Shown: positions 6,327 through 14,904, counted from the first letter of the stretch. The stretch is 20,561 nucleotides of DNA from DASXIW01 sp036497785 (GCA_036497785.1 DASXIW010000218.1:1-20561); one strand, 5' to 3'. Made by a program: numbers and translations. Notes: generated from the letters alone by a model not told the origin.

Positions 6327-8235
6327 TACCTTCCACGCGGACGCCGGGGTGAAAATGCCCGTACACCTTGCGAGCGATTTCCCGCGAAATTCCCGGCGCC
6401 GCCTCCAGATCCTGCAATCCCGCCTGCTTCACGCCCCGTGCTGAGCCGAAATGGTTGAGCAAAGCGCGTTTGCGGCCCGGCCCAATCCCTGAAATCTCAT
6501 CCAGCTCGCTCGTTACCATCGCGCGTGACCGTCCGGCGCGATGGGTGGTGATGGCAAAGCGATGCGCCTCGTCGCGCAGTCTTTGCAGGAAATACAGCAC
6601 GGGATCGCGCGGCGGCAGTTGGAATGGCTCGCGGCCGGCCAGGTGAAACCACTCGCGCCCGGCATCCCGGTCCGGCCCCTTGGCGATGCCGACCAGCGTC
6701 ACATCGCTCACCCCCAGGTCATCCAGCACCGCGCGTACCGCCGAGAGCTGCCCGGCGCCACCGTCGATCAGCACCAGATCCGGCCAGTTCGGCGTCCCCG
6801 GTCCCTCGCTCTCCTCTTTCAGCGCCCGGCCGAATCGCCGTTCCAGCACTTCGCGCATCATCGCGAAATCGTCGCCCGGCGTGATCGCCCCGCGAATGCC
6901 GAATTTGCGGTAGGCCGATTTCACGAAGCCTTCCGCGCCGCCCACGATCATCACGCCATAGGCGTTGGCGCCCATGATGTGGCTGTTGTCGTACACCTCG
7001 ATCCGCCGCGGCACCACCGGCAGTCCGAACAGCTCGGCCGTCGCCTCCAGCAACTTGGCTTGCCCGGCGCTTTCCGCCAGCCGCCGCTCCAGCGCCTCGC
7101 GCGCGTTCAGCTCGGCATGCGCCACCACCGCCTGCTTCTCGCCACGCTGCGGTACGGCGATCTCCACCTTGCGCGTGCCCCCGAACGTGCTCGCCTTCAG
7201 CGTCAAGGCCTCGGCGATCAACGCCTGCTCCGGCAACTCGTGGTTCAGCAGCAGCAGCGGCGGCGGTGGCTTGTCGTCGTAGAACTGGGCGATGAACGCT
7301 GCCAGCACCTCGGGCGTCTCCTCCTTGCTGGCATGGCCCGGAAAGAACGCGCGGTTGCCGTTGTTACGGCCGCCGCGGATGAAGAACACCTGCACGCAGC
7401 TTTGCCCGGCGATCTGCCAGGCCGCGATCACATCGGCATCCGTCAGGCTGGCCGGATTGATCACATCCGTGCTCTGGACATTGGTCAGCGCCCGGATCCG
7501 GTCGCGTATCGCGGCAGCGCGTTCGAATTCCGTTGCTTGCGCCGCCTGCTCCATCTCGCCGGCGAGCGCCTGCTGCACCGTGCCGGCTTTGCCCGACAGG
7601 AAGTTGCGCGCCTGGTCCACCAGCCCGGCATAATCCCCCTCGCTGATCCGTCCCACGCAGGGTGCGGAGCACCGGCGGATCTGATGCAGCAGACATGGGC
7701 GGGAGCGGTTGGCGAACACCGTGTCGGCGCAGCTGCGCAACAAGAACACGCGCTGCATCGCCGTCACCGTCTGATTCACTGCCCAGGCCGAGGCGAACGG
7801 CCCGTAATAGCTGCCCTTGCGGGTCCGCGCGCCGCGATGCTTGGTGATCTGGGGAAACGGGTGGTCCTCCGTCAGCATCAGCCACGGATAGGATTTGTCG
7901 TCCCGCAGCACGATGTTGTAACGCGGCTTCAGCCGCTTGATCAGATTGGCTTCCAGCAGCAAGGCTTCAGCCTCGGTATGGGTGGTGACGATCTCCATCG
8001 CCACCGTGTCCGAGACCATCCGCCGCAGCCGCTCCGGCAGCCGCGCCAATTGGGTGTAAGACGTGACCCGCTTTTTCAACGAGCGCGCCTTGCCCACGTA
8101 AAGCGCATCGCCCTTGGCATCGAGCATCCGATACACGCCCGGCGATAGCGGCATGGTCAGCAGCTGCGCCTCGATCACGGCGACGCCCCTTAGTGGCGCC
8201 GGCATATCGGAGTTGGATTTATCGCCGTCGTTCAT
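6319..8235 (-). CDS. uvrC: Excinuclease ABC subunit C
   Basis: UvrC makes both incisions around bulky DNA lesions after UvrAB loading in nucleotide excision repair. The 638-residue protein shows all expected parts in order: an N-terminal GIY-YIG nuclease (GVY at 33-35, YVG at 46-48, acidic helix HTEAEALLLEANLIKR ending the domain), a cysteine-containing linker (CLLHQIRRCSAPC), a UVR coiled-coil for UvrB contact (around 205-240), the RNase H-like second nuclease (YDNSHIMG and LVLIDGGAGQL carrying aspartates), and paired helix-hairpin-helix motifs (ISGIGPGRKRALLNHFGS and the following PGISREIARKVYGHF). The ATG at 8235 has AGGA close upstream; Met11 is a weaker alternative. It lies 286 bases downstream of folB in the same direction and that spacer contains possible regulatory sites. 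Confidence 0.98.
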   Translation of the reverse strand: MNDGDKSNSDMPAPLRGVAVIEAQLLTMPLSPGVYRMLDAKGDALYVGKARSLKKRVTSYTQLARLPERLRRMVSDTVAMEIVTTHTEAEALLLEANLIKRLKPRYNIVLRDDKSYPWLMLTEDHPFPQITKHRGARTRKGSYYGPFASAWAVNQTVTAMQRVFLLRSCADTVFANRSRPCLLHQIRRCSAPCVGRISEGDYAGLVDQARNFLSGKAGTVQQALAGEMEQAAQATEFERAAAIRDRIRALTNVQSTDVINPASLTDADVIAAWQIAGQSCVQVFFIRGGRNNGNRAFFPGHASKEETPEVLAAFIAQFYDDKPPPPLLLLNHELPEQALIAEALTLKASTFGGTRKVEIAVPQRGEKQAVVAHAELNAREALERRLAESAGQAKLLEATAELFGLPVVPRRIEVYDNSHIMGANAYGVMIVGGAEGFVKSAYRKFGIRGAITPGDDFAMMREVLERRFGRALKEESEGPGTPNWPDLVLIDGGAGQLSAVRAVLDDLGVSDVTLVGIAKGPDRDAGREWFHLAGREPFQLPPRDPVLYFLQRLRDEAHRFAITTHRAGRSRAMVTSELDEISGIGPGRKRALLNHFGSARGVKQAGLQDLEAAPGISREIARKVYGHFHPGVRVEGTR

Positions 8236-8300
8236 CCGTCCTGTGCCTGTATGCCCTGCCTCTGGTTCAAGCCGTCGTTGCCAAGGAAGATGGCGCCGGC

Positions 8301-8359
8301 GCCGATTCCATCCACTGAATATGTGGATAAGTTTGTGGGCAAGGTGGGATGGAACCGGC
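8301..8359. repeat. Imperfect inverted repeat surrounding a DnaA box upstream of uvrC
   Basis: GCCG-A-TTCCATCC (8301-8313) is mirrored by GGATGGAA-C-CGGC (8347-8359), 12 of 13 positions pairing, with 33 bases between. The centre contains the DnaA-box match. The arms could form a cruciform or RNA stem, or be a protein-binding arrangement. It is in the 8236-8521 spacer between folB and uvrC. Outside this element and the palindrome at 8435-8446 I see only an AT-rich stretch (about 8398-8465). Confidence 0.45.
8322..8330 (-). promoter_or_regulatory. Perfect DnaA box
   Basis: TGTGGATAA is the exact reverse complement of the consensus DnaA box TTATCCACA. A weaker copy, TGTGGGCAA (two mismatches), follows at 8334-8342 in the same orientation, 12 bases start to start. 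A single perfect box can occur by chance or serve as a promoter-level DnaA site; no cluster typical of a replication origin is present. Confidence 0.45.
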
Positions 8360-8434
8360 TAACCCGGCGAATCTGCTGGCACTCAATACTCTGCTCGATT
8401 TTTGTGCGGACAGGTTAAGTGATTGATTTAAGGC

Positions 8435-8446
8435 CATTTACAAATG
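8435..8446. promoter_or_regulatory. Palindrome in the AT-rich part of the uvrC upstream spacer
   Basis: CATTT-AC-AAATG is a perfect 12-base palindrome with a two-base centre, inside an AT-rich stretch that stands out from the surrounding high-GC sequence. It has the form of an operator or promoter element for uvrC. It is not the alphaproteobacterial LexA pattern GTTC-N7-GTTC. The binding protein is unknown. Confidence 0.25.
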
Positions 8447-8521
8447 ACAGATTGGTAACAACTTGAAGACAGCCGGCCATGTGGTTGTAACTGCACGCCT
8501 CCACGGAGGGGAGTGGACAAT

Positions 8522-8947
8522 TCACCGCCGCCGGCGCTCGATTTCTATGCCCGCACTCGCAGCATCCGGGAAAACATCGAGTTTTTCGATGCGTATCCGC
8601 ACTTGTTCGATGCGCGGATCCTCCAGGCATGCCTCCGCGATCCGTTCCGCCATCGTTTCTACCAGCCGCACATGCCCGGCCTGCACGATCGCCCGGACCT
8701 TGTCGGCCACCACCGCATAATCCACCACGCGCGACAATTCGTCCCGTCCAACCGCCACCCGCCCCACGCCCGCACGAGAGAATCCAGGCGCCCCATCATC
8801 GATCACCGCGAGGTCGACGTTGATGCGAATACGCTGCGGCGCCTGCTGCTCATGGTCGAACACGCCGACGCTGGCGTTCAGCACCATGTCGCGCAGGAAT
8901 ACATGGCGCAGGCCGCGTGCGGCATCGGCGATGCGAAGAGAATCCAT
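8522..8947 (-). CDS. folB: Dihydroneopterin aldolase
   Basis: FolB converts 7,8-dihydroneopterin to 6-hydroxymethyl-7,8-dihydropterin and glycolaldehyde in folate biosynthesis. The 141-residue product begins MDSLRIADAARGLRHVFLRD and carries the family's early block NASVGVFDHEQQAPQRIRINVDL, with the expected glutamate after the aspartate-histidine pair, a central LSRVVDYAVVADKVRAIV block, and the C-terminal IRIEKLDVFPDAASAGIEIER containing the conserved lysine. The frame extends upstream to a GTG at 8992, but I prefer ATG at 8947 because GGAGG lies upstream of it and homologues start near here. The gene follows ppdK in the same direction after a clear terminator, so it probably has its own promoter in the 8948-9105 spacer, which I could not identify. 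Confidence 0.93.
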   Translation of the reverse strand: MDSLRIADAARGLRHVFLRDMVLNASVGVFDHEQQAPQRIRINVDLAVIDDGAPGFSRAGVGRVAVGRDELSRVVDYAVVADKVRAIVQAGHVRLVETMAERIAEACLEDPRIEQVRIRIEKLDVFPDAASAGIEIERRRR

Positions 8948-9105
8948 GACGCGCTGCGCCTCCGTCGCCGGTGCGCCGGCGGAAACCACCACTATAGCCC
9001 CGGGCGGTCATTCCCGACCAGCACCCGATCGGCGACAGCCAGTATGGTCAGTCCTGCCAAAGTCCGGCCAATCCATGCCAGGCGCGGGGGCAATTACCCC
9101 CGGTC

Positions 9106-9142
9106 AAGCAAAAGGCCGAGGGCTTCGCCCAAACCCTCGGCC
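9106..9142 (-). terminator. Intrinsic terminator of the glyQ-glyS-ppdK operon
   Basis: On the minus strand GGCCGAGGG pairs with CCCTCGGCC, a perfect nine-base stem (arms 9134-9142 and 9114-9122) with an 11-base loop, followed immediately by TTTTGCTT (9106-9113). It lies 27 bases after the ppdK stop and before folB, the expected place and orientation for a Rho-independent terminator. Confidence 0.9.
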
Positions 9143-9168
9143 ATCCGCATTTCACGCCTACGCGATGA

Positions 9169-11868
9169 TCAGGCCGTGCGGTCGCGCCCGACCCCCAACG
9201 CTGCCTGCGCCGCCGCCAGCCGCGCCACCGGCACCCGGTACGGGCTGCACGACACGTAATCGAGCCCGACCTCCTCGCAGAAGGCGATCGAAGCGGGGTC
9301 GCCGCCATGCTCGCCACAGATGCCCATCTTCAGCCCGGGCTTGGTGCTCCGGCCGCGTTCGGTGGCGATCCGCACCAGCGCGCCGACACCGTCCACATCC
9401 AGCGAGACGAAGGGGTCCTTGGTCAGGATGCCCGCCTGGATATAATCGGGCAGGAACTTGCCGGCATCGTCGCGCGACAGGCCGAACACGGTCTGGGTCA
9501 GGTCGTTGGTGCCGAAGCTGAAGAAATCCGCCACTTCAGCGATCTTGTCGGCCACCACGCAGGCACGCGGCAGCTCGATCATCGTGCCCACCACGTATTC
9601 GATGGTGCTGCCGGCCTCGGCGAACACCTCGGCGGCGACCTTTTCGATCTGCGCGCGGGTGATCTCCAGCTCCCGCCTGGTGCCGATCAGCGGGATCATG
9701 ATCTCCGGCACGGGGGCTTTCCCGGTCTCCTTGGCCACCGCGATCGCACCCTCGAAGATCGCCCGGGCCTGCATTTCGTAGATTTCGGGATAGGTGATGC
9801 CCAGGCGGCAGCCGCGATGACCCAGCATCGGGTTGGCCTCGGCCAGTTCGGCCGCGCGCCGGCGCATGCTGTCGATATCAGTGCCCATCGTCTCGGCCAG
9901 CTCCGCTAGCTCGGAGTCCGCATGCGGCAGGAATTCGTGCAGTGGCGGGTCCAACAGGCGGATGGTCACGGGAAGACCGGCCATGATGCGGAACAGCTCC
10001 AGGAAATCCTGGCGCTGGAACGGCAGCAGTTTGGCCAGAGCGGTCCGCCGGCCGGCCTCGTCATGCGCCATGATCATCTGGCGCACCGCGCCGATTCGAG
10101 CGGGATCGAAGAACATGTGCTCCGTACGGCACAGCCCGATGCCCTCGGCGCCGAAGCCGCGCGCCGTCTCCGCATCCAGCGGCGTCTCAGCGTTGGTGCG
10201 CACCTTCAGCCGGCGCGCCGCATCCGCCCAGCCCATCAGCGTGGTGAAGTCGCCAGACATTGAGGGCTCGATCATGGCGACGGAGCCGATGAACACTTCG
10301 CCCGTGGCGCCGTCCAGCGTCATAATGTCGCCGGCCCGCAAGGTCTTGCCGCCAGCCGATAGGGTTTGCGCGCCATAATCGACGGAAAGGCCGCCCGCGC
10401 CCACCACGCAGGGCCGGCCCATGCCGCGCGCCACCACGGCGGCGTGGCTGGTCATGCCACCGCGCGTCGTCAGGATGCCCTTGGCCGCGTGCATGCCGTG
10501 AATATCCTCAGGGCTGGTCTCGATCCGCACCAGGATCACCGCCTCGCCCTTGGCCGCCCGCATCTCCGCCTCGTCGGCGGTGAACACCACCGCGCCGCTC
10601 GCGGCACCGGGGCTCGCCGGCAGGCCCTTGCTCAGCAGGTTGCGCTTCGCCTTCGGGTCCAGCGTCGGGTGCAGGAGCTGGTCCAGCGAGGCCGGATTCA
10701 CCCGCATCACCGCCTCGTTGCGGTCGATCAAGCCGTCCTGCGCCATTTCGACGGCGATGCGCAGGCTGGCGGCGGCAGTACGCTTGCCGTTGCGTGTCTG
10801 CAACATGTACAGCTTGTTGCGCTGCACCGTGAACTCGATGTCCTGCATATCTTTGTAGTGGCGTTCCAGCGTGTCGCGCACCTGCAACAGCTCGGCATAG
10901 GCGGCCGGCATGGCCGTCTCCATGGAGACCTCGCCCGGCTTGGCCGCGGCGTTGGACATTGGCTGCGGCGTGCGGATGCCGGCCACCACGTCCTCGCCCT
11001 GCGCGTTCACCAGATATTCGCCGTAGAACAGGTTCTCGCCGGTCGAGGGATCACGGGTGAAGCACACGCCGGTGGCGCAATCCTCGCCCATGTTGCCGAA
11101 CACCATGACCTGCACGTTGACCGCCGTGCCCCAGTTTGCCGGGATATCGTGCAGCCGGCGATAGGTGTTGGCGCGCGGGTTCATCCAGCTGCCGAACACA
11201 GCGCCGATCGCGCCCCAAAGCTGCTCTTCCGGGTCCATCGGGAAGGGCTTGCCGGTCTCCTGCTCGACCATTTCCTTGTAGGCGTCCACCACGCGCTGCC
11301 AGTCCTGCGCGCCCAGTGCGGTGTCTTCCACCACGCCGGCCTCCATCTTGGCGCTCTCGATGATGTCTTCGAAGCGATGGTGATCGACGTCCAGCACGAC
11401 GCTGCCGTACATCTGAATGAAGCGGCGATACGAATCCCAGGCGAAACGCGCATCGCCTGAGGCGGTGACCAGCCCCTGCACGGTCGCGTCGTTCAGGCCC
11501 AGATTCAGCACTGTATCCATCATGCCCGGCATGGACACCCGTGCGCCGGAACGGACCGAGACCAGCAGCGGCTTGTTCGGGTCGCCGAAGCGCAGGCCCA
11601 CAGCCTTCTCGACCAATCCAAGTGCGTCGCGCACCTGTGCGGCGAGGTCGTCCGGATATCTTTCCTTGTTGTCGTAATAGGCCGTGCAGACCTCGGTGGT
11701 GATGGTGAAGCCGGGCGGTACGGGCAGGCCGATGCTGGCCATTTCGGCCAGGTTGGCACCTTTGCCGCCCAACAGGTTGCGCATGTCCGCGCGGCCTTCG
11801 TCATGGCCTGCACCGAAGCTGTAAACCCATTTCGTTGTTGTTGTTGTTGTTGTCGTCGTCGTACTCAT
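9169..11868 (-). CDS. ppdK: Pyruvate, phosphate dikinase
   Basis: PPDK reversibly converts pyruvate, ATP and phosphate to PEP, AMP and pyrophosphate. The 899-residue protein has the three standard parts: an N-terminal ATP-grasp region (about 15-370, with LLGGKGANLAEM and SVRSGARVSMPGMMDTVLNLG), a phosphohistidine swivelling domain with GGMTSHAAVVARGMG and catalytic His475 (the adjacent threonine is the usual regulatory site), and a C-terminal PEP/pyruvate barrel (about 540-890) with catalytic Cys851 in CGEHGGDPASI. Length is typical. The N-terminus is odd: ten consecutive threonines follow Met-Ser, encoded by a trinucleotide run. The gene follows glyS after 15 bases and ends before a strong terminator. 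The glyQ-glyS-ppdK order is one I recall from other Rhodospirillales. Confidence 0.98.
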   Translation of the reverse strand: MSTTTTTTTTTTKWVYSFGAGHDEGRADMRNLLGGKGANLAEMASIGLPVPPGFTITTEVCTAYYDNKERYPDDLAAQVRDALGLVEKAVGLRFGDPNKPLLVSVRSGARVSMPGMMDTVLNLGLNDATVQGLVTASGDARFAWDSYRRFIQMYGSVVLDVDHHRFEDIIESAKMEAGVVEDTALGAQDWQRVVDAYKEMVEQETGKPFPMDPEEQLWGAIGAVFGSWMNPRANTYRRLHDIPANWGTAVNVQVMVFGNMGEDCATGVCFTRDPSTGENLFYGEYLVNAQGEDVVAGIRTPQPMSNAAAKPGEVSMETAMPAAYAELLQVRDTLERHYKDMQDIEFTVQRNKLYMLQTRNGKRTAAASLRIAVEMAQDGLIDRNEAVMRVNPASLDQLLHPTLDPKAKRNLLSKGLPASPGAASGAVVFTADEAEMRAAKGEAVILVRIETSPEDIHGMHAAKGILTTRGGMTSHAAVVARGMGRPCVVGAGGLSVDYGAQTLSAGGKTLRAGDIMTLDGATGEVFIGSVAMIEPSMSGDFTTLMGWADAARRLKVRTNAETPLDAETARGFGAEGIGLCRTEHMFFDPARIGAVRQMIMAHDEAGRRTALAKLLPFQRQDFLELFRIMAGLPVTIRLLDPPLHEFLPHADSELAELAETMGTDIDSMRRRAAELAEANPMLGHRGCRLGITYPEIYEMQARAIFEGAIAVAKETGKAPVPEIMIPLIGTRRELEITRAQIEKVAAEVFAEAGSTIEYVVGTMIELPRACVVADKIAEVADFFSFGTNDLTQTVFGLSRDDAGKFLPDYIQAGILTKDPFVSLDVDGVGALVRIATERGRSTKPGLKMGICGEHGGDPASIAFCEEVGLDYVSCSPYRVPVARLAAAQAALGVGRDRTA
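11833..11862 (-). repeat. Trinucleotide microsatellite encoding poly-threonine in ppdK
   Basis: Ten consecutive ACN codons (three ACG, six ACA, one ACG in reading order) encode Thr3-Thr12 of PPDK. The six identical ACA units form a pure run. Being in multiples of three, slippage would change threonine number without a frameshift. Confidence 0.95.
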
Positions 11869-11879
11869 GGCGAGAGCAA

Positions 11880-11885
11880 CTCCTT
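11880..11885 (-). promoter_or_regulatory. ppdK ribosome-binding site overlapping the glyS stop codon
   Basis: On the minus strand AAGGAG overlaps the TAA stop of glyS (11884-11886), and the ppdK ATG lies 11 bases further on. The overlap supports translational linkage of the two genes and fixes the ppdK start before its threonine run. Confidence 0.7.
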
Positions 11886-13932
11886 AGCCTTCGATTTTCG
11901 AAAAATCGGCCGCCAGGTTCATGGCGGCGCGGACGCGGGCGAGAAGGGCCAGACGATTGCGGCGTATTTCAGGCTCCGGATCGTTGACCGTCACGTTCTC
12001 AAAAAATGCGTCAAGGGGCGGACGCAACGTCGCCAGTGCGGCCATGGCGGCCGCAAAATCCTCCGCTTCAATGGCTTTCGCCACCTGAGGTTGCACCTGG
12101 TGGAGCGAAGCAGCGAGCGCTTTTTCATCGGCGCCCGACAGCAGCGCCGGATCGACCGCGCCGTCATGCGGTCCATCCTTCTTTTCCTCAATGCGCAAGA
12201 TGTTGGCGGCGCGGCGGGATGCGGCCAGCAGATTGCCGCCATCCTCCGTGCCGAGCAGCCCCGCGACCGCCTCGGTGCGCGCCAGCAGGCGGGTCAGGTC
12301 GTCGTCCAGCCCCAGGCCCAGCACGGCGGACAGCACGTCGTGGCGCGCGCCCTCACCGCGCAGTTGCACCCGCAACCGCTCGGCCAGGAAGCCGAGTATG
12401 TCCTCCACATCGGGCCGTGCCGGCAGCCCGGCGCTGGCGGCACGAAGGATCGCGCGCAGGTCGAGGCGCAGCCCGGCCTCGCGGATGATGCGGATCACGC
12501 CCAGCGCGGCCCGGCGCAAGGCATAGGGGTCGCCCGATCCGGTGGGCTTTTCCCCGATCGCGAAAAATCCCGCCAGCAGATCCAGCTTGTCCGCCAAGGC
12601 GACGGTGATGCCTACCGGGTCCGTCGGCCCCGCGTCTCCGGGGCCTTTCGGCGCATAATGGTCGCGAATGGCGTCGGCCACCCGCCGGTCCTCGCCGTCA
12701 TGCAGCGCGTAATAGCGCCCCATCACGCCCTGAAGCTCCGGGAATTCGCCCACCATGCCGGTGCTCAGATCCGCCTTGGCCAGACGGGCCGCGCGCCCCG
12801 CCAGCGCCGGATCGGCGCTTACCAGCGGGGCGATAGTTCCGGCCAGCGCTTCCAGCCGCGCCACGCGCTGGCCCTGCGTGCCCAACTTCGCGTGGAACGT
12901 CACCCCGTCCAGCGCCGCCACGCGGCTTCCCAGCGTATGCGCCCGGTCCAGATCCCAGAAATACCGCGCATCCGCGAACCGTGCCCGCAGCACCCGCTCA
13001 TTGCCAGCGACGATCGTAGCCCCGCCATCGCCGGCGGCGATGTTGGCGACGAAGGCGAAATACGGCGCGGCCTTACCCGCCGCGTCGCGCAGCGCGAAAT
13101 AGCGCTGGTTCACCCGCATGGAGACCTGCATCACCTCCGGCGGCAAGTCCATATGGCTGGCATCGATGCGCCCGAGCAGCGGCACCGGCCATTCCACCAG
13201 CCCCGCCACTTCGTCCAGCAGACCCGGATCTTCCGCCACCGAAAGTTGGAGTTGCGCCGCGAGATCGCGCACGCCATCGGCCACCAGCTTCCGGCGCTCC
13301 TCGGCATCCACAATCACATGCCGCGCCAGCAGCTTGGCCTTCCAATCCTCGCACGAGGCGATCGCGAAGGCGCCGGGCGACAGGAAGCGATGCCCCTCGG
13401 TGATATCGGTGGATTCCAGCCCATGCCCGTCATCCGCACCGTCGCGCAGATCAAATTTCACGACGGCGCCATCCAGCAGGCAGACGATCCGGCGCAAGGG
13501 GCGCACCCAGGTGAAGCTGCTGGTGCCGCCCCAGCGCATGGATTTCGGCCAGGGAAACCGGCGCAGCACGCCCGGCAGGGTGGCGGCGATCAGTGCCGCC
13601 GCATCAACCCCTGGGCGGATCTTGTCCAGCACCCAGAACTCGCCTTCCTCGCGCAGCGATTCCTTCTCCGCGCCATGCTTGCGCAGGAATCCGGCCAGCG
13701 CCTGCTCCGGCGCGTTGCGGCGCGGTCCGCGCTCGATGCTGCGGCTTTCCGCGACCGCGCCTTGAATTTGCAGCGCCAGGGCGATGCGGCGCGGCCCGTA
13801 GAACAGCCCGGTCTCCACCGGCGCCAGCGGTGCCAGCGCCTCGCTCATCAGCCGGGCAAGATCGGCCGCGCCGCGCTGCTGCATGCGCGCCGGAATTTCC
13901 TCGCTGAACAGCTCCAGAAACAACTCAGGCAT
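11884..13932 (-). CDS. glyS: Glycyl-tRNA synthetase beta subunit
   Basis: GlyS is the large subunit of the bacterial alpha2-beta2 glycyl-tRNA synthetase; it carries tRNA-recognition regions, while glycine activation occurs in GlyQ. The 682 residues start with MPELFLELFSEEIPARMQ, a hallmark N-terminus of the family, and include later conserved stretches such as FPKSMRWG (as FPWPKSMRWG), FTWVRPLRRIVCLLDG, MRVNQRYFALRDAAGK, ADLSTGMVGEFPELQGVMGRYYA and DPYALRRAALGVIRI. The C-terminal region (about 560-680) fits the helical anticodon-binding domain. Length is normal. Its ATG overlaps the end of glyQ by eight bases (ATGCCTGA), and its stop overlaps the ppdK ribosome site, so the three genes form a tightly coupled operon. 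Confidence 0.98.
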   Translation of the reverse strand: MPELFLELFSEEIPARMQQRGAADLARLMSEALAPLAPVETGLFYGPRRIALALQIQGAVAESRSIERGPRRNAPEQALAGFLRKHGAEKESLREEGEFWVLDKIRPGVDAAALIAATLPGVLRRFPWPKSMRWGGTSSFTWVRPLRRIVCLLDGAVVKFDLRDGADDGHGLESTDITEGHRFLSPGAFAIASCEDWKAKLLARHVIVDAEERRKLVADGVRDLAAQLQLSVAEDPGLLDEVAGLVEWPVPLLGRIDASHMDLPPEVMQVSMRVNQRYFALRDAAGKAAPYFAFVANIAAGDGGATIVAGNERVLRARFADARYFWDLDRAHTLGSRVAALDGVTFHAKLGTQGQRVARLEALAGTIAPLVSADPALAGRAARLAKADLSTGMVGEFPELQGVMGRYYALHDGEDRRVADAIRDHYAPKGPGDAGPTDPVGITVALADKLDLLAGFFAIGEKPTGSGDPYALRRAALGVIRIIREAGLRLDLRAILRAASAGLPARPDVEDILGFLAERLRVQLRGEGARHDVLSAVLGLGLDDDLTRLLARTEAVAGLLGTEDGGNLLAASRRAANILRIEEKKDGPHDGAVDPALLSGADEKALAASLHQVQPQVAKAIEAEDFAAAMAALATLRPPLDAFFENVTVNDPEPEIRRNRLALLARVRAAMNLAADFSKIEG

Positions 13933-14812
13933 CGGCCGTCTCTCCGGCCAGCCAGGCCTCGCAGCAGCCTTTGGCCAGCGCGCGCACCCGGCCGATATAG
14001 CTGGCCCGTTCGGTCACGCTGATCACGCCCCGCGCATCCAGCAGGTTGAACAGATGGCTCGCCTTAATGCACTGGTCATAGGCCGGCAACGCCAGCGGCT
14101 TGCCCTCCAGCAGGCTGGCGCATTCGCGTTCGGCATCCTCGAAATGCCGAGTCAGCAGCGCAGTGTCCGCGCGCTCGAAATTATGCGCGCTGTATTCCCG
14201 TTCGGCGCGGAGGAAAATATCGCCGTAGCGCACGCCGCGTCCGTTGAAATCCAGGTCGTACACCCGCTCCACGTCCTGCACATACATGGCCAGGCGTTCC
14301 AGCCCATACGTCATCTCGAAGCTCGGAAGCGTCACCGCAATGCCGCCAACCTGCTGGAAATAGGTGAACTGCCCCACCTCCATGCCGTCGCACCACACCT
14401 CCCAGCCCAGCCCCCACGCGCCCAGGGTCGGGCTTTCCCAATCGTCCTCGACGAAGCGGAAATCATGCATCAGCGGGTCCAGCCCGATCGCGGCATAGCT
14501 CGCCAGCAGCAACGCCTGGGCGTCGGCCGGGCTGGGCTTCATGATGACCTGATATTGGTAATAGTGCTGCAGCCGGTTCGGGTTCTCGCCATAGCGCCCA
14601 TCCGTCGGCCGCCGGCTGGGCTGCACATAGGCCGCGGCCCACGGCTTTGGCCCCAGGGCGCGCAGCGTGGTCGCCGGGTGGAAGGTCCCCGCGCCCATCT
14701 CCACATCGTAGGGTTGCAGGATGACACAGCCCTGGCGCGACCAGAAATTGTGCAGACGCAAGATAAGTTCTTGAAAACTGGGCGGTTTGGCGGCGATGGC
14801 GAGCGTTGGCAT
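13925..14812 (-). CDS. glyQ: Glycyl-tRNA synthetase alpha subunit
   Basis: GlyQ is the catalytic class II subunit that activates glycine with ATP before transfer to tRNA-Gly. The 295-residue product starts MPTLAIAAKPPSFQELILRL and includes FWSRQGCVILQPYDVEMGAGTFHPAT, ALGPKPWAAAYVQPSRRPTDGRYGENPNRLQHYYQYQVI, WESPTLGAWGLGWEVWCDGMEV and FTYFQQVGG, all nearly invariant in the family. The frame is open much further upstream (to 15037), but the extra 75 residues match nothing in the family and overlap the divergent CoA-binding gene; the ATG at 14812 has GGGA about 7 bases upstream and gives the family's length. It overlaps glyS by eight bases and starts the glyQ-glyS-ppdK operon. Confidence 0.98.
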   Translation of the reverse strand: MPTLAIAAKPPSFQELILRLHNFWSRQGCVILQPYDVEMGAGTFHPATTLRALGPKPWAAAYVQPSRRPTDGRYGENPNRLQHYYQYQVIMKPSPADAQALLLASYAAIGLDPLMHDFRFVEDDWESPTLGAWGLGWEVWCDGMEVGQFTYFQQVGGIAVTLPSFEMTYGLERLAMYVQDVERVYDLDFNGRGVRYGDIFLRAEREYSAHNFERADTALLTRHFEDAERECASLLEGKPLALPAYDQCIKASHLFNLLDARGVISVTERASYIGRVRALAKGCCEAWLAGETADA

Positions 14813-14850
14813 GGTCGTCCCGGCTGATTGCGGCGGACAATACGGGGCCG

Positions 14851-14904
14851 GAGAGGGTGGAACAAGTTGGCCTTGCCCATGTGAACCCACGGCGCCACCC
14901 TCTC
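14851..14904. repeat. Perfect 10-bp inverted repeat in the glyQ/CoA-binding divergent spacer
   Basis: GAGAGGGTGG (14851-14860) and CCACCCTCTC (14895-14904) pair perfectly over a 34-base loop, in the leader of glyQ on one side and just before the CoA-binding gene on the other. In the glyQ transcript the stem would lie 39-92 bases before the start codon. No T-run follows, so it is not a plain terminator. Regulatory function is inferred only from position. Confidence 0.45.

Noticed and set aside
6541..8148. Open frame of 535 codons on the plus strand
   Set aside because: Lies entirely antisense to uvrC, whose product matches its family along the full length.
8415..8431. Possible CtrA site (TTAA repeated)
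   Set aside because: The two TTAA elements are nine bases apart rather than the seven of the CtrA consensus.
8236..8521. Replication origin in the folB-uvrC spacer
   Set aside because: Only one perfect and one weak DnaA box; no box cluster, no origin-associated genes, and skew cannot be judged from this window.
11803..14022. Open frame of 739 codons on the plus strand
   Set aside because: Antisense to glyS and to the glyQ and ppdK ends; composition is dominated by Arg, Gln, His and Ala with no recognisable domain.
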